Shown piece after piece: positions 31,110-41,971 of a stretch of 61,619 bases of DNA. The stretch covers positions 1 through 61,619 of the forward strand of contig JAUCBJ010007048.1 of the NCBI GenBank assembly GCA_032718475.1, read 5' to 3'. A program made the translations under genes and the position numbers. Source of the stretch: Nemertoderma westbladi. Taxonomy: Eukaryota > Xenacoelomorpha > Nemertodermatida > Nemertodermatidae. The notes under the pieces are model-generated. The model did no database searches. It had not been told where the DNA came from and saw nothing but the letters and a program-made list of their open reading frames with translations. Each line of letters opens with the position of its first letter. Within the stretch, counting starts at the first letter, position 1.

Positions 31110-33035
31110 TCTTGGGTGCAGGAGAGGCAGCTCTCGACGGTGGCTCTGTATTCCAGAGCGATTCCAACTCTTTAACGTGGGTCACTTTGGATACTCTCGA
31201 CGATGGCTCTGTATTCCAGAGCGATTCAAACTCTTTAACATGGCTCGCTTCACATACTCTCTACGATGGCTCTGTATTCCAGAGCGATTCCAACTCTTTA
31301 ATGTGCCTCGCTTCGGATACTCTCGACGGTGGCTCTGTATTCCAGAGCGATTCCAACTCTTTAACATGGCTCGCTTCACATACTCTCTACGATGGCTCTG
31401 TATTCCAGAGCGATTCCAACTCTTTAATGTGCCTCGCTTCGGATACTCTCGACGGTGGCTCTGTATTCCAGAGCGATTCCAACTGTTTAACGTGGGTCGC
31501 TTCGGATACTCTCGACGATGGCTCTGTATTCCAGAGCGATTCCATATCGACAGTGGCTCTGTATTCCAGAGCGATTCCAACTCTTTAACGTGGGTCGCTT
31601 TGGATACTCTCGCCGATGGCTCTGTATTCCAGAGCGATTCCATATCGACAGTGGCTCTGTATTCCAGAGCGATTCCAAATCTTTAACGTGGGTCGCTTTG
31701 GATACTCTCGCCGATGGCTCTGTATTCCAGAGCCATTCCAACTCTTTAACGTGGGTTGCTTCGGATACTCTCGATGATGGCTCTGTATTCCAGAGTGATT
31801 CCAACTCTTTAACGTGGGTCGCTTCGGATACTCTCGCCGATGGCTCTGTATTCCAGAGCGATTCCAACCCTTTAATGTGGGTCGCTTCGGATACTCTCGC
31901 CGATGGCTCTGTATTCCAGAGCGATTCCAACTCTTTAACGTGGCTCGCTTCAAATACTCTCGACGATGGCTCTGTATTCCAGAGTGATTCCAACTCTTTA
32001 ACGTGGCTCGCGTCGGATACTCTCGACGATGGATCTGTATTCCAGAGCGATTCCAACTCTTTAACGTGGCTCGCTTCAAATACTCTCGACGATGGCTCTG
32101 TATTCCAGAGCGATTCCAACTCTTTAATGTGGCTCGCTTCGGATACTCTCGACGATGGCTCTGTATTCCAGAGCGATTCCAACTCTTTAATGTGGCTCGC
32201 TTCGGATACTCTCGCCGATGGCTCTGTATTCCAGAGCGATTCCAACCCTTTAATGTGGGTCGCTTCGGATACTCTCGCCGATGGCTCTGTATTCCAGAGC
32301 GATTCCAACTCTTTAATGTGGCTCGCTTCGGATACTCTCGCCGATGGCTCTGTATTCCAGAGCGATTCCAACCCTTTAATGTGGGTCGCTTCGGATACTC
32401 TCGCCGATGGCTCTGTATTCCAGAGCGATTCCAACCCTTTAATGTGGGTCGCTTCGGATACTCTCGCCGATGGCTCTGTATTCCAGAGCGATTCCAACTC
32501 TTTAACGTGGCTCGCTTCACATACTCTCTACGATGGCTCTGTATTCCAGAGCGATTCCAACTCTTTAATGTGGCTCGCTTCGGATACTCTCGCCGATGGC
32601 TCTGTATTCCAGAGCGATTCCAACCCTTTAATGTGGGTCGCTTCGGATACTCTCGCCGATGGCTCTGTATTCCAGAGCGATTCCAACCCTTTAATGTGGG
32701 TCGCTTCGGATACTCTCGCCGATGGCTCTGTATTCCAGAGCGATTCCAACTCTTTAACGTGGCTCGCTTCAAATACTCTCGACGATGGCTCTGTATTCCA
32801 GAGTGATTCCAACTCTTTAACGTGGCTCGCGTCGGATACTCTCGACGATGGATCTGTATTCCAGAGCGATTCCAACTGTTTAACGTGGCTCGCTTCGGAT
32901 AGTCTCGACGATGGCTCTGTATTCCAGAGCGATTCCAACTCTTTAACGTGGCTCGCTTCAAATACTCTCGACGATGGCTCTGTATTCCAGAGCGATTCCA
33001 ACTCTTTAACGTAGGTCGCTTCGGATAGTCTCACA
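31110..33035. repeat. 63-bp minisatellite, about 30 copies
   Basis: Units of 63 bp, each containing GGCTCTGTATTCCAGAGCG and then TACTCTCG(A/C)CGATGG, run without interruption; two shortened units lie near 31541-31560 and 31640-31665. Because 63 is divisible by three and the units lack stops, four frames stay open for 330-500 codons (two per strand), each a 21-residue repeat. Each unit carries the small hairpin GCTCTG-TATTC-CAGAGC. A 13-unit block repeats at an 819-bp offset (for example 31941 and 32760). I regard it as intronic satellite, not a coding gene. Confidence 0.9.
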
Positions 33036-33719
33036 AAATTTTGATGGGAGTTGTGCCCATTTCGTCACTGATTCATTATCTATCATCAAAACATATTCCA
33101 GTCCGTTATCTCTTTTGTTATATTCTAGACCGATCATTTTATCTTTCTATAGCTGCTTTATTTCTTAAAATATTTATTTAGTAAAGTTAATTTCACAACA
33201 AACTTATACCACAAATATTTTTACGTAACTGCACGGTCAGCTTTACCCTTTGTATACAAAGTTAATTTCAGATATAACTGATAATCCTTAGCCAAATCCT
33301 TTTGGTAGCTAATTAGTAATAAATGTCCGCGCTGCTTAAGTTTGTATGCTGCATAAATGTCCAGGCTGCTGAAGTTTGTATGCTGCATAAATGTCCACGC
33401 TGTCTCAGTTTTAGCATTGCCTAAATGTTCTAAGATCATAAACTCAGAAATATGGTAAAGTTAGGGGCATATAGAAAATTCGGTTAGTCACACTCTTAGC
33501 GATTAGATATCTTTTTCTTAAATTATATTGAATATGCTACATATTACTTATTATATAACAACTTAATAAGAAATGATAATTCTAAATATAATATAATATT
33601 AAATTATTTGCAAAACATTTAAATGCTCCAACTTGAATTGTGAATAATGTAAAAATTATTCTAACTTACTCTTAACTTAGCAAAGAGTATATTATTAAAA
33701 CTGATTACATAAAAAGAAA

Positions 33720-33940
33720 GTAAGACCATACTTTTAGGGATCATTTCTATAGTATGGTTTGCTCATACCCATCTCCTCCATTGAGAGCGAGGCTAAACCC
33801 TTGAGGATGAGGTAGAGTGGCCCTTCCTGAGCGTGAGGAAAGTCTCTAGGTCCATCTCTTTGAGGTCTTCCTTGAGACTGTCGATGATCTCTCCTACTCC
33901 TTCTGGAGCGGGATGGACCGGCCACGTTCTGAGGGGGTTT
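33720..33940 (-). repeat. Conserved 221-bp module, copy 1
   Basis: The most diverged upstream copy, with changes such as CCATCTCTTTG for CGATCTCTTTG and TTCTGGAGCG for TTCGGGAGCG. On the minus strand it can be read as a 63-codon Arg/Ser-rich frame or, in another frame, as a short acidic/basic helical segment (SLKEDLKE). A CCCCCTCAG acceptor-like site sits at its minus-strand start. Confidence 0.8.
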
Positions 33941-34345
33941 ATTTAATAATCAATTTTGTAACGTTGTAGTCTCTATGATGAGATAAAGCGGTAGGTATGG
34001 TATGCCCTAGCCAACGGTGATATAGTATAGAATAAGTCATAATTAATAATGAGAGGGTCTAAATGGCTAATATTATATAATTAATGTAATGTTAGTTAGT
34101 TAATTAGTTAGTTCGTAGTGTCGTTAGTTAAAATCTTTTGTTCATCAAAACTCCGATGTTTAAAAAACATATGGAGGCAGCCCGTCTGGATGGCCCAGAC
34201 ATGGCTGATGATTGGTGATGAATAAGCGTCAGCAGTCGCACGTTATTTGTTCTAAATCTAAATCTATACTACAATACATACTACTAGTATTAAACACATA
34301 CTCACTCAAATATATTTATACTCAAATATATATATATAATCGCTC

Positions 34346-34530
34346 TCAGCCTTGTCCACCGGGTACAAGGCTGAGATAACTCCCTCTTGAAATGACTCCC
34401 CAGTCATCTCAGCCTAGGCTGAGAACACTCCTCAGTCGTCTCAGCCTAGGCTGAGAACACTCCCCAGTTATCTCAGCCTAGGCTGAGAACACTCACCAGT
34501 TATCTCAGCTTAGGCTGAGATGACTCCCCT
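34346..34530. repeat. Hairpin plus TCAGCCTAGGCTGA palindrome cluster, copy 1
   Basis: A stem with arms CAGCCTTGT and ACAAGGCTG is followed by several spaced copies of the perfect 14-bp palindrome TCAGCCTAGGCTGA, each followed by GAACACTC or GATGACTC. The same layout recurs at 44115-44395, 45430-45625, 47996-48276, 49311-49506 and 51374-51569. Confidence 0.8.
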
Positions 34531-34879
34531 TAGGCTGAGATGACTCCTCTAATTGAGTTATAATTCATATCCTGTAACCTATGTTATTGAGATATCGTTT
34601 ATTGTTTTGGTTAGAAAAGCCCGCCACTGTAACCTGCTCATTCCCGTTAATTAAGAAATCTAGGGAGAAAACTAGGGAGTGTTCTCAGCCTAGGCTGAGA
34701 AGACTGGGGAGTCATATTTGGCGGGGAGTTATCTCAGCCTGTTACACCGGCCTGCTTCAGACTTAATACAAAATGTCAGTTGTCTCCAACAGGGAAAAAC
34801 ACCACCAAAATGAATTACAGTACTGGTACCGGTATCTGATTCGAAAATCCCTCCACATACTGTGTTGTATTGTCTAAGT

Positions 34880-35800
34880 GTTCGCAGTTCGCGCATTTAC
34901 ATGTGTCCTGCTATAACACGCTGCCTAAGTGTACACGTTACCTGAGTGTATGTATGCTTTATGCGTGTATAATCTGCTTAGTTGTGTGCTGTCAAGCAAA
35001 GTGTACACACTCTAATTTGGTGTGCTGCCTAAGTATACACTATACATGTACAAGTTGCCTATGGCGATGCTGCCGAAATGTGCCTGATGCGTAAGATTGC
35101 TTGCTGCTTAATTGTACACGATGCCTAAATATCCACGCTGCTTAAGTGTGCACTCTGCTTAAGTGAGCACTCTGCCTAAGTGTGCACTCTGCTTAAGTGT
35201 GCTCTCTGTCTAAGTGTGCACTCTGCTTAAGTGTGTACTCTGCTTAAGTGTGCACTCTGCCTAAGTGTGCACTCTGTCTAAGTGTGCACTCTGTCTAAGT
35301 GTGCACTCTGTCTAAATGTGCACTCTGCCTAAGTGTGCATGCCGTGTAAGTGTACATGCTGACTAGAGACACATGCTGCCAAAATTTTTAAAGTACACGC
35401 TACCTAAGTGTGTATGATGCCAAAGTGCACATTCATGTATGTGGTCGTGCTGTGAACTGCACGATCTGCCTTAGATTGTATGCTGATTAATTTTATATGC
35501 TGCATAAATGTGTATGCTGCTTAAATGTGAATGCTGCATATATGTGTATGTTGCCTAAATGTGTATGCTGCATGAATGTGTGTGCTACCCAAATGTGTAT
35601 GCTGCATAAATGTGCATGCTGCACAAATGTGTATGCTGCCTAAATATGTATGCTATATGAATGTGAATGCTGCCTGAATGTGTATGCTGCGTAAATGTGT
35701 ATGCTGCCTGAATGTGTATGCTGCCTAAATGTGTAAGCTGCATGAATGTGTATGCTGCCTGGATGTGTATGCAGAATAAATGTCCAAACTGCCTCAAATA
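34880..35800. repeat. 17-bp minisatellite, longest block
   Basis: Units of 17 bp with consensus close to AA(A/G)TGTG(T/C)A(T/C)(G/T)CTGCCT. A GTGCACTCTGCCTAA subtype fills the first half (to about 35340) and a GTATGCTGCCTAAAT subtype the second. Shorter blocks recur at 44415-44760, 46000-46800, 48296-48641, 49881-50702 and 51944-52765. Minus-strand ORFs here are products of the repeat. Confidence 0.8.
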
Positions 35801-36109
35801 GATTGAACATTGCTTAATGTGCTAAGATCATCAACTTTGAATTATGGTAAAATTATTGGCATAGAAAATTATGTATTCACACTGTAAGCGGTAAGATGTC
35901 GTGTTCTTTAATTATACAGAATATGCGAAGAATTATTTTTTATATTACACGTTGATAAGAAATGATAATTCTGAATATAAAAAAATAGTAAATTATTTGC
36001 GAAAAATATATATGCGCCAACTCGAATTGTGAATAATGTAAAAATTATTCTAACTTACTCTTAATTTAGCAAAGAGTAAATTATTAAACCTGATTACATA
36101 AAAAAGAAA

Positions 36110-36330
36110 GTAAGACCATACTTTTAGGGATCATTTCTATAGTATGGTTTGCTCATACCCATCTCCTCCATTGAGAGCGAGGCTAAACCCTTGAGGATGA
36201 GGTAGAGTGGCCCTTCCTGAGCGTGAGGAAAGTCTCTAGGTCGATCTCTTTGAGGTCTTCCTTGAGACTGTCGATGATCGCTCCTACTCCTTCGGGAGCG
36301 GGATGGACCGGCCACGTTCTGAGGGGGTTT
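36110..36330 (-). repeat. Conserved 221-bp module, copy 2
   Basis: Matches the copy at 45070 closely. The sequence to its right (from about 36340) is unlike all other copies: this is the left edge of the 36.4-42.8 kb interval that interrupts the array. Confidence 0.8.
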
Positions 36331-36598
36331 ATTTAATAATTTTTTATTCTAATCAATTTTCATTTTTGTTTTCATTTTGGGATACAAGTTTAATGTAACC
36401 ATGTGTAATTAGCCATTCGCGAATGGCCTCAAGGCCCATTTATACTCTGCCGTACACGGCAGCCGTTCAACGTCGTAAGACGGCAGTGAGTCCCATGCAA
36501 AATCTGTAGTTGTTTTACGGCCGTACCGGTGAACGTACGACGGAGATGCCACAAAAATTCGCATTCGGCGGGCGGAACGAATAGAAAACATATCTATT

Positions 36599-36775
36599 CG
36601 ATCATGTTGCCGTACGGCACTGTGTAGTGAAGCAATCTTTTGCATTGTGAAGGCCTATAATTATAATCTTTATGTAAAACAACAGTCCGAAATACTAGTG
36701 TATGGTGGCCCATGAGTATCGTATCACACAAAAAAACAAATTAAATTATAAAACAAATAAAATTAAATAAACAAA
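36599..36775 (+). repeat. Left arm of a 177-bp inverted repeat
   Basis: Inverse of 38885-39061 with only scattered changes; both arms contain CGATCA, GTTGCCGTACGGCACTGTG and an AT-rich tail. The arms enclose about 2.1 kb with LINE relics. Upstream (36420-36590) lie further short inverted motifs such as GCCGTAC. Confidence 0.8.
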
Positions 36776-37236
36776 TTTAAAAAATTTATTTTAAAAAATT
36801 TTTAAAAAGAAAAATTAATTAAATATAAAACTAATGAAGAAAAAATAAATAAATAAAATATTGTTTGTTGTGGCACATCTGTATCAATCCATAGAAATGT
36901 TTATCGTGTATTCTCGCTTTATATCACCCAGCTAAGCCAAAATACGCAATACATGATTTATTTGCTGAAGTGGTACTGATGATAATATTTACTACTGTCG
37001 CTCAAATGTTTTACCAGCCCAGCCCACTTCCAATTTCGGATATTGGAAGTGATACTGATGGGCTCGTAAAATTATATACATTTCCATGGATTGATACTGA
37101 TGTGCCACCAACAGCAACAAGAGTACCTTTTTTACAAGTGAATTTTTGCAAAAAAAATTTTTTTTATAAATTTTTTTTAATTTTCCTTTTTAAATTTCCT
37201 TTTCCTTTTTTCTTATTTTTAAAAATTTAAGAAGAG

Positions 37237-37710
37237 CCCGCGACTTTTTAAACGACGCCTCCGCCGCGCCTTTGTCTCGGCTGATATACCCTCGACACGG
37301 AAACCAAAGGACTAAGCAGGAACGACGGTAAACTCCCCGACCTTCTAAATTGGTCATTGCAAAAACCGCTTGCGTGGGACTTCATCTGCGTACACCGGCA
37401 GGCCGCCTCATACAGTAGTGTCGCACAGACTGAGGGATCACCAGTCGCCGAACTGGCGGAGACACGGAAACTAGCAAAATACTCTTCGATAGCACCTTCC
37501 ATTATACTGCAACCAATCACCGTATAAACATTAGGATGACTCGGACCTCCTAACTAATTAACTGTGAAATTCCTACAGGACCTCGGCAGACGAATAAGTG
37601 CAGTTAATTGGGACTCAGGGCGATTTCTTACCTAAGACTATTATGAGAATCGCCATAACAGTACAAGCGGGGAATGCCGGTTGCATCCGCGAGTCTTTAA
37701 ACTTTACACC
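37237..37710 (+). pseudogene. LINE relic: extreme C-terminal part of the polyprotein
   Basis: GC-rich DNA within an AT-rich interval. Plus-strand translation gives DGKLPDLLNW, WDFICV, AETRKLAKYSS and, after stops and shifts, FLQDLGRRIS and QAGNAGC. I recognise these as decayed forms of the region that follows the reverse transcriptase in a LINE family widespread in invertebrates. In that family this segment should lie downstream of the segment seen here at 37870-38520, so the order is reversed. It is non-functional. The call is from pattern memory only. Confidence 0.55.
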
Positions 37711-37869
37711 TCCCAAACCACTCAAAGACTGTAGTTTTTAGCTTTTTTTATATCCTTTAACAGTAGAACGAGATTTTCTTTTTAAACATTTTTTTTTCAT
37801 TTCTCTTACAGTAGACTTTAAATTCGTTATTTTAAGTTCTTATTACGCGACGCCCTCCAAGATATTGCG

Positions 37870-38520
37870 ACCACAGTAATACCGAACTCGGCGTGGACCC
37901 TGAGCTCCGCATTGCAGCTAGCACCTTCTGCCTCATCGGCCTCAGCTGCTGCGTGCGCCGCTCTCACGGGCCGCCTCCACAAGCCATCTGGTCCTCACTC
38001 CTCGATTTCCAACGCCCACGAGGCATGGAAGGGACGCCCAAATACCAACGGACTCAGACTCAGCGAGACAGCAGGCGTGGATGGAGCCACTGCACGAGGC
38101 GAACCGAGCGGCTCTTTGGGCCGCCACCACGGCGCAACTGAAGATTGCCCGTCTCAATGCGGTTAACACCCAGTCTCCGGTTAATGGCTCGACGCCATAC
38201 CCATCAGTTCGTTGGGACTGAAACTCACCGACGCCCAGATCCGAGTTTCGGTCGCCACACGCCTCGGTTGCAAGGTAACCGAACCCCCGGTGCGGAACCA
38301 CAGACGTTAGATCAGAAGGCCCCCATGGTCTGTCATGTCGGAGAAGCGCCGGGAGGATGGCACGTCACTCTATGTTGAACGACATCGTGCGGCGAGCCAT
38401 GGCAATCTGTGGGGTCCAAGCCTTGCTGCTGCCACCGAGGTTGTGCAGAAACGATGGGAAGCGAGCCTCTATCATCGGGACCGCGAACCCTACCTGCACT
38501 TTCAGAGGGTCTCTACGACC
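37870..38520 (+). pseudogene. LINE relic: region after the reverse transcriptase
   Basis: Plus-strand frames with shifts give HEAWKGR, LKLTDAQIRVSVATRLGCKV, GRMARHSMLNDIVRRAMA and LCRNDGKR, decayed forms of the post-RT domain of the same LINE family as 37237-37710. GC content is clearly higher than in the flanks, consistent with an inserted element. Stops break every frame. The reading ends in DGKR, the motif with which the neighbouring fragment begins, so the two fragments fit head-to-tail in reversed order or come from two truncated copies. Confidence 0.55.
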
Positions 38521-38884
38521 TCCTCTCTGCTCCCCCGCACCCATCGCGGGTCAGACCGCTTGACTGACTTTTTTTTAAGTTTATTTTTATTTTATAATAT
38601 TAGGTATTATTAGTTGGAAGGCTTTGTGCTTATAATTTATTTTCAAGTGTAAATTACTGTCTACTTTTTACACGATAGCAACTAAATAAACATACTATTC
38701 AACATCATTACAATATGGAAAAGCATTAACTTGTTCCAGAAATCAAAAAAAGGTTTTATTAATTTTTACCTCTACTTTCTTAGGACGTTAATATATCCGG
38801 CTCCAATGTTTGTTTTTCCAATGTTATGTTAATGTAAATGAAATTATATTTATTATATCAATTAATACAAATTAATTAATTAAA

Positions 38885-39061
38885 TTATTTTAATTTAATT
38901 TTATTTGTTTTTTAATTTAATTTGTTTTTTTGTGTGATACGATACCCATGGGCCACCATACACTAGTATTTCGGACTGTTGTTTTACATAAAGATTATAA
39001 TTATAGGCCTTCACAATGCAAAAAGGTGTAGCCTACACAGTGCCGTACGGCAACCTGATCG
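38885..39061 (-). repeat. Right arm of a 177-bp inverted repeat
   Basis: Reverse complement of 36599-36775. It directly abuts the MULE transposase relic. Confidence 0.8.
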
Positions 39062-39720
39062 AATATAAATGGTTATTAAGAAGGGCGTTACTTATTAAAT
39101 CAAAAAGAAATGTTGGTTCTGTCTCATCTGGAAGCAGTGCAAACACTACAGGGATGGCCTCCACTCTCGGGCAGGTCACTAAATACCGCATGTAAAGTAT
39201 ACAGCACTTTCGTTACAATTTTAGCTTTTGGGTCTTTAGGATTGAACTAATAGTTCCCATCGCCAATAATATGCTTGGCATTGCTGAAAGCAATTAGTTG
39301 TCGTCTGGATGTGCAGACAATAAACGGAACTTCGTCTGCGTCCGACTCAAAAGCCCAAACAAAGCGCTCATCTTTGGGGAATTCCTTCCATGTTGTCTAA
39401 GAGAGAGTCTACCTCAGCAAACTCACGTGTAGAGTAAGTGCGAGCTAAGGTATCAGGAATACGCATGGGACCATCACCTACATTAAGAACACGAGGGATT
39501 TTAAAGCAATGATTCGCATTCGATTTGGACTTACAGTAGGTGGGAAAGATAGAGAAATGTCTTGAACTACTGTAGTTGAGGATTATTACCATAGCGATCC
39601 TGAATTCTGCCCAATGTCTCATAGTGGGCTCTAGCCGGTCTCTTTCCGCTGCTCCTGACACTCTCGCAAGTTTCCCTGTATTCTTGTCAGACTAAGACAA
39701 CAAGTATCTTCAGGCGCATC
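39062..39720 (-). pseudogene. Mutator-like (MULE) transposase relic
   Basis: Minus-strand translation, with several frameshifts, gives RFVWAFESDADEVPFIVCTS, AKHIIGDGNY, VLYTLHAVFSDLPE and VVFALLPDETEPTFLFDLIS in that order. This pattern fits the catalytic domain of Mutator-like transposases: a GDG(T)Y aspartate motif, then a hydrophobic PLVFALLP-type strand. Upstream frames (to about 39720) are less certain. The full enzyme would cut and paste a DNA transposon with long inverted repeats; the 177-bp inverted arm next to it may be part of such a repeat. It is dead: in-frame stops lie throughout. Confidence 0.55.
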
Positions 39721-40195
39721 TGTCCAAACAAAACAGATGTGATCATCTTCTCGATTGGTTGTCCAACGGTTTTCTTTAATTGTAGCATCCCGTCTGCATT
39801 AGAACGTTTTAAGTGAATTGAAAAGTAGTTCAAGGATAAACTACAGTAACGCTGCTTGTTTTTTAAAAACACAATTTATATTTATTTATCATTGTAAATT
39901 TAGTTAGTAATTGCTTTATGGCCGAAAACTGAAGCAATAAGAAAAACCAATATTTAATTTGCGTGCGAATAATGAGACGATCAATGAACAATAAGTCAGC
40001 GGGACCCTATATTATAACTATTCACTATTGAATTAGAGTTTAGATTATTTTCCCACGCTTGTGAAAATAACGTGTGAAGCAAATTGTTCTTTGTGTGAAA
40101 CAATGCTTCACATTATGGGAAACTTTTTATTCGCACGTTACAGAAACTCAGATTTAAACTCGAGAAACATTCTTCTGCTGGGCCAAGATATCCTG
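39721..40195. other. Unassigned DNA
   Basis: No gene or clear repeat. Near 40039-40140 the words CACGCTTGTGAAAATAACGTGTG and, inverted, CGCACGTTA suggest a weak hairpin. Confidence 0.35.
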
Positions 40196-40425
40196 CGGGC
40201 TAAGAATACCCGCGGGCTAAGAATACCCGCGGGCTAAGAATACCCGCGGGCTAAGAATACACCGGGGTAAGAATCCCCCCGGGCTAAGTATGCCCCTCCG
40301 GGTTAAGAATACACGCGGGCTAAGAATGCGCACGGGCTCAGAATGCCAACGGGCTAAGAAAGTCTGCGGGCGAACAATTCCCATTTTGCGGGCTAAGAAT
40401 TCCCGCGGGCTAAGAATACCCGACC
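40196..40425. repeat. Tandem repeat of CCCGCGGGCTAAGAATA
   Basis: About a dozen units of 17-18 bp carrying the palindrome CCCGCGGG followed by CTAAGAAT(A/G/T). The first four or five are perfect and the rest degenerate. A strong local GC peak in AT-rich surroundings. Confidence 0.9.
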
Positions 40426-40499
40426 GTAATGCCCTGTCTGCGCCGACCAGTTCTATCGCAGAATTTACCTGCGAGTGAGTGTATGCCACCACAGAAGTG

Positions 40500-41850
40500 T
40501 GTATAGGTTAATACCTCCCGAACCTCATCATCGTGTCACTTAACCCTTAATCGACCAGTCCGGCGTTTGGGATGTGGAGAATTCGTCCACCCAAGACGGG
40601 TTTCCCTTCTTAACCTTGGGGAGCAGGGCGTATCGAAGGACAGAAGAGGTCTTATGGTTATTATGTATTATGCACTCATATGCAGAACAGGTTTAAGATT
40701 ATATATACGTCATACTGATATTGTATTTACTGTTGGAATTATAATGACAATTATTTAACTAATTTCAGAATTCTAGTATTTGTTGCCTACACTTTAAATT
40801 GCATACTCTGTAACCAGCTTCTTCCCATCAATGCCAATTATATATTATCAATATCAAACATCAGTTACAATATTGTATAAGCTTTTTTACTATTGTTATA
40901 AAACCCGCATCTGTAACCTGCACATTTCCATAAATTTGTAACCATATAGTTTACAGAATTATTTTTTTATTAAAGTCTGTCTCAATACCCTGCTCGCTCA
41001 TTTCCCTGTATTGTTAAAGGTGTGTATTGTTTTGCTTAGAATAGCCTGCCGCTGTACCCTGCACCTTTCCCTCAATTGGTTACGATATCGTTTATTGTTT
41101 AGTTAGAAAACTCTCTCTGTAAAAACTCTCTGTAATAACCTGCTCCTTTCCTTTAAATTGTAATTATACCCTTTATTATTTTGGTTATAAATTCCACATG
41201 TAACATGCTCCTTTCCCGGTATTGGTAATGAAATTATTTATATGATATAATGTTAGAAAAGCACACCTCTCTCTGTGGCAAACCGAAATTTCACAATTCT
41301 CGAGATTGGGTTAGTTTATGGTACTGTTTAATTATAGAGTTATCAGTCAGCATTATTGGCTTTCTTATAGATAGTGTACTGCTTATTACATTCTCAATAG
41401 CTTATTCTGTTAGGAAGATAGATTATTATCAAATATAACTGCGTTTCTCATCATCTGATCTGAAGATTATAGATTGTCTAATTTCTTAGTAATCTATAAG
41501 TTATCTCCTTCATTAACAATTCCTCGTACCGGATAGTCACGCATTCGACAGGTTGTTGTATCATCCAGTTCTAACGACTGCTTGGTGGGCTGTGCCTGTG
41601 GAATTGCTGACGCGTTTTTATCGTCAGTCTGCAGTTACTTTGAGTTGAGTTAATGGTGCAAAATCACCGTATTCACAAAACACAGTGCGTATTTAGTGGA
41701 TTTAAAAACAATGAGTATTGTTAGTTCTGTTGGGAGTTTAAGGGCTCAGTAACACCAGAAGATATTGACGATTAAATAAATTGTTTTTAAAATTAAATAT
41801 AGCAGCTTCAGTCATCAATTATTATAAGTATTGAATTAATTATCAAATTA
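40500..41850. other. Non-coding DNA with dispersed TATCGTTTATTG / CTGTAACCTGCTC blocks
   Basis: No gene. Diverged copies of an ~80-bp block (TTATTGTTTTGGTTAGAAAAG, then CTGTAACCTGCTCCTTTCC) occur near 40890, 41030, 41090, 41170 and again at 42105. The same block is a fixed part of the satellite units (34590, 45718, 49599, 51662), so this interval is probably decayed satellite. Confidence 0.5.
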
Positions 41851-41971
41851 TGAAAGTGTATTACAGTTTCATATTTGTTTGATTGAAGAAATAAATAATA
41901 TAATATAATATTATATTATTATATTATTTATTTCTTCAATCAAACAAATATGAAACTGTAATACACTTTCA
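41851..41971. repeat. 121-bp near-perfect palindrome
   Basis: The sequence from TGAAAGTGTATTACAGTTTC reads the same on the other strand, with ~58-bp arms and an AT-rich centre near 41911 where a one-base offset is the only mismatch I see. It would fold into a long hairpin. No target duplication is obvious. Confidence 0.95.

Noticed and set aside
31087-33014. Long overlapping ORFs (up to 498 codons) on both strands as a repeat-protein gene
   Set aside because: They arise because the 63-bp unit is divisible by three and lacks stops; four frames are equally open and none has start context or a known fold.
34346-34530. Palindromic repeats with spacers as a CRISPR array
   Set aside because: Spacers are themselves repeated (GAACACTCC-type) and the array is part of a eukaryotic satellite.
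37942-38301. 119-codon minus-strand ORF as a gene
   Set aside because: Opposite strand of the LINE relic; GC-rich DNA has few stops by chance.
40196-40425. Regularly spaced short repeats as a CRISPR array
   Set aside because: Units are contiguous without unique spacers and the DNA is eukaryotic; it is a simple tandem repeat.
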